This document shows positions 1 to 5,648 of a stretch of DNA of 15,351 nt, in pieces. Position 1 is the stretch's first letter. Each line of letters starts with the position of its first letter. The notes below the pieces were generated by a model that saw nothing but the letters and a program-made list of their open reading frames with translations, was not told the DNA's origin and did no database searches. The position numbers and the translations under genes were made by a program. This DNA comes from Halieaceae bacterium (GTDB lineage Bacteria > Pseudomonadota > Gammaproteobacteria > Pseudomonadales > Halieaceae), in assembly GCA_003331685.1 (NCBI GenBank), contig QOPK01000036.1, forward strand, positions 1 to 15,351. Direction: 5' to 3'.

Positions 1-1
1 A

Positions 2-40
2 CCGCGTGAGTACGGCATCCAGATCGGATACAGCTTCTGA
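2..40 (+). CDS. C-terminal tail of an outer-membrane beta-barrel protein, probably TonB-dependent receptor (partial, 5' end outside window)
   Basis: Reading from base 2, the frame gives PREYGIQIGYSF followed by a TGA stop at 38-40. Ending in alternating hydrophobic and polar residues with a terminal Phe is the usual signal of an outer-membrane beta-barrel, recognised by the Bam assembly machinery. The 'P-R-E-Y-G' lead into a last strand resembles the ends of many TonB-dependent receptors. Only 12 residues are visible, so the family assignment is inference; what is seen is the frame, the stop and the terminal aromatic residue. The intrinsic terminator just downstream (63-86) supports a real gene end here. 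If it is a TonB receptor, it could import the substrate or the PQQ cofactor used by the neighbouring dehydrogenases. Confidence 0.5.
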   Translation, partial: PREYGIQIGYSF

Positions 41-62
41 TCGATCCATGGCAATATTCTTG

Positions 63-86
63 GGGCCCCTCTGGGGCCCTTTCTTT
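63..86 (+). terminator. Rho-independent terminator after the upstream beta-barrel gene
   Basis: A perfect 7-bp GC stem is formed by GGGCCCC (63-69) and GGGGCCC (73-79), with loop TCT. It is followed directly by the T-rich run TTTCTTT (80-86). This is a textbook intrinsic terminator on the plus strand. It ends only 34 bases before the start codon of the E1 alpha gene, leaving no room for a normal sigma-70 promoter between it and the next gene. Confidence 0.85.
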
Positions 87-120
87 GTCCAGTCTTTGAA
101 ACACTGTCGGGGGAGGTCTC

Positions 121-1095
121 ATGGACATGTCACCTGAAAAACTGGCCGACGCCTATCGGCTGATGAAAACCATCCGCGAGTTTGAAGAGCGCATGCGCTC
201 TGAATACCAACAGGGCAAGTTGCCCGGATTTATTCATATTTATCGGAATCAGGAAGCAATCGCGGTCGCCGCCTGTCTCGATATGACTAACGAGGATTAC
301 ATCGCCAGCACCCATCGGGGCCACGGCCACTGCATCGCCAAGGGCTGCGAAATCGAGGCTATGTTGCTGGAGCTCGCGTGCAAAGAAGACGGTCTTTGCA
401 ATGGCAAAGGTGGCTCGATGCACATTGCCGATATGTCAAAGGGCATGCTGGGCGCCAACGCCATTGTGGGCGGCGGCCCGCCCATTGCTGCGGGCGCTGC
501 GCTGACAGCCAAAACGCTGGGCAACGGCGCTGTATCCATGGCCTTTATTGGTGATGGCGCGTCGGATCAGGGCACCGTAGCCGAATCGTTGAACCTCGCG
601 GTGGTGCTGCAGCTACCAATGATCTTCATGTACGAGAACAACCGCTACGCGGAATTCACCAAAAGCCCCAAGCCTGACGGCCGCATTGCCGAGCGCGCCG
701 GCGCGTTTGGCATGCCGGCCGAGGTGGTTGATGGCAGTGATTTCTTCGCCATGTATGACGCCTGCCAGCGGGCCATCACGCGCGGACGTGAAGGCGGCGG
801 CCCGACCGCCATCGAAGCGGTGTGCAACCGGTACTACGGCCACTTCGAGGGCGACGCCCAGGCTTACCGCGATCAGGCGGAGCTCGACGCGGAGCGCGCG
901 GTCAGCGACCCTTTGCCTCGCTTCCTTGCGGATCCGCGTGCCGCGGCGCTGACTGAAGAAAAGATCACCGAGATCGATGCCGCCATTCTCGCGGAAATTG
1001 ACCGCGGCTTTGAGGTCACCTATGCCGCCGCCGATCCAACGCCAGATAAGCTATATACCGATGTGTATATCCACTACGAGGGGAGGCTTCAGTGA
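121..1095 (+). CDS. acoA: Thiamine-diphosphate-dependent 2-oxo acid/acetoin dehydrogenase, E1 alpha subunit
   Basis: This is the alpha subunit of a heterotetrameric E1 that decarboxylates or cleaves its substrate on thiamine diphosphate and passes the acyl group to lipoyl-E2 in the cytosol. The 324-residue length is typical. The ThDP/Mg signature is clear: GDGASDQG at residues 144-151 and ENNRY at 172-176. GKGGSMHIADMSKGMLGAN (95-113) resembles acetoin dehydrogenase AcoA more than pyruvate dehydrogenase alpha, and STHRGHGH (63-70) is the conserved cofactor-side loop. A strong GGAGGT (112-117) precedes ATG 121; an in-frame ATG at 127 is also possible and spaced at least as well. The stop overlaps the E1 beta start by one base (TGATG). 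The AcoA label rests on family resemblance and the true substrate is not proven; other short or branched 2-oxo acids are possible. Confidence 0.88.
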   Translation: MDMSPEKLADAYRLMKTIREFEERMRSEYQQGKLPGFIHIYRNQEAIAVAACLDMTNEDYIASTHRGHGHCIAKGCEIEAMLLELACKEDGLCNGKGGSMHIADMSKGMLGANAIVGGGPPIAAGAALTAKTLGNGAVSMAFIGDGASDQGTVAESLNLAVVLQLPMIFMYENNRYAEFTKSPKPDGRIAERAGAFGMPAEVVDGSDFFAMYDACQRAITRGREGGGPTAIEAVCNRYYGHFEGDAQAYRDQAELDAERAVSDPLPRFLADPRAAALTEEKITEIDAAILAEIDRGFEVTYAAADPTPDKLYTDVYIHYEGRLQ

Positions 1096-2072
1096 TGAAA
1101 ATGTCGATTCGTGAAGCGATTAACCAGACCCTCCACCAAGAAATGGAACGCGACGAGCGGGTGATCGTGCTTGGGGAAGACGTAGCCAGTGATCAAGGTG
1201 GCGTGTACGGCATTACCGATGGGCTGCCCGCCAAATTTGGTCTGCACAGGGTGATTGATACACCGATTACCGAGTCTGCCATTGTGGGGGCGGCAGGCGG
1301 TGCCGCGCTGACCGGGTTGCGCCCGGTTGCCGAGCTCATGTTTGTCGACTTTCTGGGCGTGTGTCTTGACCAGATCCTCAATCAGATCGCCAAGTTCCGC
1401 TACATGTTTGGCGGTCAGGCGCGCACACCGGTGGTGATACGCACCATGATCGGTGCCGGCACTGGCACAGGCCCGCAGCACTCGCAGATCCTATACCCGC
1501 TGCTGGCTGCCATACCGGGCATCAAAGTGGTGACGCCGGCCAACGCGGCCGATGCCAAGGGCCTGCTGACGACGGCAATCCGCGATGATGATCCCGTGAT
1601 CTTCTGCGAACACAAGGCGCTCTATATGGATGAGTGTGAGGTGCCCGAGGGCGAGTACCTGCTACCTTTTGGTCAGGCGCGCACCGCCGTTGAAGGCTCG
1701 GACATCACAATCGTGGGTATGTCTCGCACGGCAGTGATTGCTGAACAAGCCGCTGCCCAGCTGGCGCAAAAAGGTATCAGCGCTGAGGTCATTGACCTGC
1801 GCACGCTGTCGCCGCTGGATGAGGGCTCGGTGCTTGAGAGCCTAGCCAAAACCGGGCGTCTGGTGGTGGTGGATGAATCAAACCCCTACTGCAGCATGGC
1901 CTCAGAGATCGCGGGGCTGGCGGTGGAGCGTGGTTTCGATACGCTTGATGCGCCCGTTAAGCGGGTGACTTCACCCCACACGCCGGTGCCAGCGACGCCC
2001 TGCCTCGAGGCCAACTATGTGCCCAGCGTGGAGCGGGTGATGGCGGCGGTAGAGGAAACACTGTCTTATTAA
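1095..2072 (+). CDS. acoB: Thiamine-diphosphate-dependent 2-oxo acid/acetoin dehydrogenase, E1 beta subunit
   Basis: This is the beta subunit that completes the E1 active site and docks onto E2. At 325 residues it has the standard length and both domains: an N-terminal pyrimidine-binding domain and a C-terminal transketolase-like domain (from about residue 190, DITIVGMSRT). Visible landmarks are the family opening (SIREAINQTL), GEDV (27-30), TPITESAIVGAAGGA with Glu60 expected to activate the ThDP aminopyrimidine ring, and TGPQHSQ with His129. ATG 1095 is preferred because GGAGG (1082-1086) lies eight bases upstream; GTG 1092 would add one residue. The TGATG overlap with E1 alpha indicates translational coupling and equal dosage. 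The partner E2 is two genes downstream, separated by a PQQ dehydrogenase. No E3 gene is present, so the complex probably borrows the housekeeping dihydrolipoamide dehydrogenase. Confidence 0.88.
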   Translation: MKMSIREAINQTLHQEMERDERVIVLGEDVASDQGGVYGITDGLPAKFGLHRVIDTPITESAIVGAAGGAALTGLRPVAELMFVDFLGVCLDQILNQIAKFRYMFGGQARTPVVIRTMIGAGTGTGPQHSQILYPLLAAIPGIKVVTPANAADAKGLLTTAIRDDDPVIFCEHKALYMDECEVPEGEYLLPFGQARTAVEGSDITIVGMSRTAVIAEQAAAQLAQKGISAEVIDLRTLSPLDEGSVLESLAKTGRLVVVDESNPYCSMASEIAGLAVERGFDTLDAPVKRVTSPHTPVPATPCLEANYVPSVERVMAAVEETLSY

Positions 2073-2097
2073 TGAGAATAGAAGAAGCGACTCAGAG

Positions 2098-4005
2098 ATG
2101 ATCACATTGAAAGATCTGACTTGGCAAATAGTCCTGATGATGGCCGCCGCGGTGTTTGTGCTACCCGCTAACGCGGCGCCTTACGGTACGGGGGTGCCCA
2201 CCGACGGGGCGACGACAGAGGCGGCCGATGGGATGGCGCTGTATCAGGAGCATTGTGCTGCCTGTCACGACGGACAGGTCCCGCGCGCGCCGCACATGAT
2301 CACGTTTTCTACGATGGGTGCTGACACCCTATTAAATGCCATGAATAACGGTGTGATGCGCGCGCAGGCCTCGGCGTTGTCGGCGACGGAGCGCGAGGTG
2401 CTGGCGGCTTTTCTGGCCGGAGAAGCCATGGCGCCGCCGAAACCGATTCTGGCCTGCTCGGACCCGATGAGCGAACTCGCCAGCATTGATGCAGCAGCCA
2501 TGCAGGGCTGGGGTGGTAATGCCGAAAACCACCGGCATAGCGATGGCGCAGGGCTAGACCGTAACAACGTTGATCAGCTCGCACTCAAATGGGTGTTTGC
2601 TTATCCGGGCGCTCTACGAGCACGCTCACAGCCCCTTGTGCACGATGGCGTGATCTTTGTCGGTTCGCAGTCGGGCAATATTTATGCCCTCGATCTCGAG
2701 TCAGGGTGCGCGCACTGGACCTACTCGGCGGGGGCCGAGGTCCGCAGTAGTCTGTCGCTTGGTCAGGTGCCGGGCCGCGACGCCCCGGTGCTCTACATGG
2801 GTGACTTCAGCGCTACCGTTCATGCTATCGATGCGAGTGATGGCTCCTTAGTGTGGCGTTCGTCAGTGGGGGATCACCCCGACGCGACGATTACCGGATC
2901 TCCCAAGCTTCATGAGGGGAGCCTCTACGTACCTATGTCCTCCTCAGAGTGGGCAACCGCAGCCGATCCCGGTTATGCCTGTTGTACCTTCCGCGGTGGC
3001 GTCGTATCTGTCGATGCGGCGTCGGGCGAGTTGAATTGGCGCGCCCATGTGATCGAAGACCCTGCGATGGAAACGGGTGAGACGAATCCCTTTGGTGCTG
3101 CAAGAAAAGGCCCTGCGGGTGCCCCGGTCTGGAACAGCCCGACCATCGATGCCGAACGCGGCGTGCTCTATGTCGGAACGGGAGAGGCCTACACCTCACC
3201 CGCAGCGGATACGAGTGATGCGGTATTGGCGTTTTCTTTGGCCACCGGCGAGCGTCAGTGGGCGAAGCAACTGCTGGGGGGAGATGCCTGGAATATGGCG
3301 TGTTTCATTGGCGAGGCAGCCAACTGCCCGGAAGAAGACGGCCCTGATCTCGACATTGGTGCCTCGACAGTACTGTGGTCCGGCGCCGATCGCGATTACT
3401 TGCTGGTGGGTCAGAAGAGTGGCGACGTTTACGCCCTCGACCCTGATCAAGGTGGCGCTATTGTCTGGCATAACAAGGTCGGTCGCGGTGGGTTCCTTGG
3501 AGGTGTCCACTGGGGCATGTCAGCAAATAGCGACTCTTTGTTTGTGCCGATCGCTGATACGACGATCACCGGGCGCTTCACCGGACCGGTTTCTCCCGGT
3601 ATCCATGCGTTGGACCCGACCTCGGGTGAGGTTCACTGGTATACGCCCGCCGTTGCTGACTGCGACGGCAAGTCGCCGATCCCCGTCTGTGATCAGGGCA
3701 TGTCTGCTGCAATTACCAGCACCGACCAGCTGGTATTTGCCGGCAGCCTCGACGGCAACCTTAATGTCTACGATAGCCTCTCTGGCAAGATCCTTTGGTC
3801 GTTCGACACCTTCGGTGACTTCGAATCAGTATCCGGTGATACCGCATTGGGGGGATCCATCGAGTCTGATGGCCCGGTGCTGTACCAGGGGCACGTGTTG
3901 ATCAATTCCGGTTACCAGTTCGGGGCGCGTATGCCGGGCAATGCCCTGATGGTGTTCTCACTGCAGCCGACAGGTGATCTTGCACAGAGCGGCGGCAATG
4001 AGTGA
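2098..4005 (+). CDS. Exported PQQ-dependent alcohol dehydrogenase with N-terminal cytochrome c domain (polyvinyl-alcohol-dehydrogenase type)
   Basis: This is a predicted periplasmic quinohaemoprotein, 635 residues. Residues 1-26 look like a Sec signal peptide (hydrophobic IVLMMAAAVFVLP, then ANA before APYG). A small cytochrome c domain follows: CAACH (53-57) binds haem, and Met87 in NGVMRAQA is the likely second axial ligand. From about residue 150 there are repeated beta-propeller blades, each ending in variants of 'Y-A-L-D-x-x-S-G-x-x-x-W' (for example IYALDLESG, IHALDPTSGEVHW, VYDSLSGKILW). Cys295-Cys296 form a vicinal pair, as in PQQ alcohol dehydrogenases where it sits over PQQ. N-terminal haem, total length and the CC pair fit the polyvinyl alcohol dehydrogenase group, which oxidises secondary alcohols. 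The actual substrate is unknown. The ribosome site is weak. The gene ends with an 8-base overlap into E2, so it is a genuine operon member and not a chance neighbour. Confidence 0.85.
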   Translation: MITLKDLTWQIVLMMAAAVFVLPANAAPYGTGVPTDGATTEAADGMALYQEHCAACHDGQVPRAPHMITFSTMGADTLLNAMNNGVMRAQASALSATEREVLAAFLAGEAMAPPKPILACSDPMSELASIDAAAMQGWGGNAENHRHSDGAGLDRNNVDQLALKWVFAYPGALRARSQPLVHDGVIFVGSQSGNIYALDLESGCAHWTYSAGAEVRSSLSLGQVPGRDAPVLYMGDFSATVHAIDASDGSLVWRSSVGDHPDATITGSPKLHEGSLYVPMSSSEWATAADPGYACCTFRGGVVSVDAASGELNWRAHVIEDPAMETGETNPFGAARKGPAGAPVWNSPTIDAERGVLYVGTGEAYTSPAADTSDAVLAFSLATGERQWAKQLLGGDAWNMACFIGEAANCPEEDGPDLDIGASTVLWSGADRDYLLVGQKSGDVYALDPDQGGAIVWHNKVGRGGFLGGVHWGMSANSDSLFVPIADTTITGRFTGPVSPGIHALDPTSGEVHWYTPAVADCDGKSPIPVCDQGMSAAITSTDQLVFAGSLDGNLNVYDSLSGKILWSFDTFGDFESVSGDTALGGSIESDGPVLYQGHVLINSGYQFGARMPGNALMVFSLQPTGDLAQSGGNE

Positions 4006-5176
4006 GGTACTGGATGCCGTAACGATTCCCAAGTGGGGCATCGAGATGACCCATGGCACGATCGTCGCCTGGCACAAATCGGTGGGCGACGCCATCAAGG
4101 CGGGCGACGATATCGTTGACATCGAAACCGACAAAATTGTGAACAGTTTTGAGGCGCGCAGCTCCGGCACGTTGGTGCGAATCCTGGCTGAGGTGGGAGA
4201 CGAGCTGCCGGTGGGTCATCTGATCGGCGTCATCGCGTCTGACGCTGTGACAGAAGATGCCGTTGATGCATTTGTTGCTGCGCAAAGCCGTGATGAGGAT
4301 GCTGCGCCTGCAGCGGACAAAACGTCTACCCCCGCTGAGCCCACAGCATCCAGCGAAACTGACGCCGCGCCCGTGCGCATCGCGCCCGCTTTACGGCGCA
4401 AGCTCGATGCCGCCGGTATCGACCCGGCACAGGTCGCCGGCACCGGGCCCCAGGGTCGCATTGTGAAAGCCGACGTGGATCTTGTGATCGAGCAAGGCGC
4501 GGCTGGCGCAGCCCCTGCCGCATCTGCAACCTCTGGTGGCCAGCCGCTGTCCTCACAGCAAGCGACCGTTGCGCGTAAGCTGTCTCAAGCGCAGTCCACG
4601 CTGCCGCTATACCACGTCAGTATGGACGCGCAGGTAGATGAGGCGCTGGCCACGTTGCCCGGTGGTTCATCGGTAAACGATCTGATTGTTGCCGCGGTTC
4701 AGCAGGCGCTAGTGTCCCATCCAGAGCTTAACCAGACCTTTGACGGCGTGCGATTGACCGCAGTTCAAGGGCAGCCCGTGGGCATTGCCGTAGCAACCGA
4801 TGCCAATGTGGTGTTGGCACCGGTGGTGCAAACGGCTGCGGATGCAGGCCTCGAGGAGTTGGCCAGTCATTCTCGTGAACTGATTGGTCGCGCTCGCGGG
4901 GGGCAGATGGCAGTTTCCGATCAGGTACCTGCTGCCATTACCGTGAGCAATTTGGGTATGTATGGAGTGACGGCATTTACCGCCATGGTGACACCGCCAC
5001 AAGTCATGGTGCTGTCAGTGGGCACGATGCAGCGAATACCCGTTTTCAATGAGGCTAACGAAGTCGTGGCGCGATCTGTCATCACGCTCACATTGGGGAG
5101 TGACCATCGCGTGGTAAATGGCGCTCAGGCGGCAAGGTTTCTTAAAGCAGTGGTCGCCGGACTCGAGCAAAATTGA
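3998..5176 (+). CDS. acoC: Lipoyl dihydrolipoamide acyltransferase (E2) of the 2-oxo acid/acetoin dehydrogenase complex
   Basis: This E2 core enzyme takes the acyl group from E1 and transfers it to CoA. Its 392 residues show the full domain order: one lipoyl domain (1-80) with the lipoylated Lys46 in DIETDK; an Ala/Pro-rich linker (about 85-125); a peripheral subunit-binding domain (126-164, IAPALRRKL...GTGPQGRI); a second linker; and the catalytic domain (about 190-392). The active-site motif is DHRVVNG (369-375), with catalytic His370 present, but the usual Asp four residues later is Asn374. ATG 3998 was chosen because the lipoyl domain begins right there; starting at 3974 would add eight unrelated residues inside the previous gene. 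It is a CAT-domain E2 and not the alpha/beta-hydrolase type sometimes labelled AcoC, so the gene symbol is tentative. Confidence 0.87.
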   Translation: MSEVLDAVTIPKWGIEMTHGTIVAWHKSVGDAIKAGDDIVDIETDKIVNSFEARSSGTLVRILAEVGDELPVGHLIGVIASDAVTEDAVDAFVAAQSRDEDAAPAADKTSTPAEPTASSETDAAPVRIAPALRRKLDAAGIDPAQVAGTGPQGRIVKADVDLVIEQGAAGAAPAASATSGGQPLSSQQATVARKLSQAQSTLPLYHVSMDAQVDEALATLPGGSSVNDLIVAAVQQALVSHPELNQTFDGVRLTAVQGQPVGIAVATDANVVLAPVVQTAADAGLEELASHSRELIGRARGGQMAVSDQVPAAITVSNLGMYGVTAFTAMVTPPQVMVLSVGTMQRIPVFNEANEVVARSVITLTLGSDHRVVNGAQAARFLKAVVAGLEQN

Positions 5177-5181
5177 TTTGA

Positions 5182-5209
5182 GGCGGTGATGCCTTCAGGC
5201 GTCGCTGCC
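5182..5209. terminator. Possible bidirectional terminator hairpin between convergent operons
   Basis: GGCGGTGATGCC (5182-5193) and GGCGTCGCTGCC (5198-5209) pair over 12 bp, with three G-U wobbles when read as plus-strand RNA, around the tetraloop TTCA. The hairpin lies in and beside the 18-base gap between the E2 stop and the cupin stop, and the loop contains the cupin stop codon. The plus-strand side has no T-run. The minus-strand side is followed by a modestly T-rich stretch ending in TTTT. Position and stem strength support a terminator or transcript-end stabiliser, but the weak T-tracts lower confidence. Confidence 0.5.
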
Positions 5210-5638
5210 AATGTCTAGCTGCGCGGCACCGTCTTGAACCGCTTTTAACGTCATCGCATTGAACACGTAGTCAACTTCGCCTTCCGGGGTGAAATAGGTG
5301 ACAGCGCCTTCACCTAGAAACAACATCTCAGTTTCCACCACGCAATGCGCATCACTATGCTCGGCAAACACCGGTTCAAAGCCATAGGTCCCCGCCGGGG
5401 CGGTACCCACGTCGTAGATCAACTCGCCACTCAGAATAAAAAACTGGCCGGTACCCTCGTGCCGATGCGCCTGAAATCGTGCCCCGGGATCCATGTGCAC
5501 ATAGAGCGCCCACTGGCCTGTGTTTTCGCAGATCCGGAGAATTTTGAACTGGGTACCGCCACCCACATCCAACCACTCAAGCTCGTGAATGTTGGCAAGG
5601 AGGTCGCCTGCAGGTGTCGTGATCATGGGTGCATTCAT
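5195..5638 (-). CDS. Small single-domain cupin protein (ChrR / dihydroxyacetophenone-dioxygenase-like cupin)
   Basis: This 147-residue protein is essentially one cupin barrel and probably cytosolic, as no signal peptide is seen. The first cupin motif is clear: GARFQAHRHEGTGQFFILSG (52-71) with metal-ligand candidates His58 and His60; Gln65 occupies the place often held by Glu. The second motif region contains His94 (VFAEHSDAH). The fold resembles the ChrR-like cupins, which include enzymes annotated as 2,4'-dihydroxyacetophenone dioxygenase, but enzyme activity cannot be claimed from sequence alone; a metal-binding or sensory role is also possible. Start 5638 (MNAPMI) is preferred because GAGG lies upstream and an earlier start at 5677 would run into the end of the PQQ dehydrogenase gene. 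It begins only 10 bases after that gene's stop, so the two are surely co-transcribed. Confidence 0.75.
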   Translation of the reverse strand: MNAPMITTPAGDLLANIHELEWLDVGGGTQFKILRICENTGQWALYVHMDPGARFQAHRHEGTGQFFILSGELIYDVGTAPAGTYGFEPVFAEHSDAHCVVETEMLFLGEGAVTYFTPEGEVDYVFNAMTLKAVQDGAAQLDIGSDA

Positions 5639-5648
5639 GAGATTCGCC

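Noticed and set aside
3077..3901. Plus-strand 274-residue reading frame inside the PQQ/cytochrome c gene
   Set aside because: It lies wholly within a well-supported gene, is Arg/Ser/Pro-rich as expected from a shifted GC-rich frame, and shows no domain.
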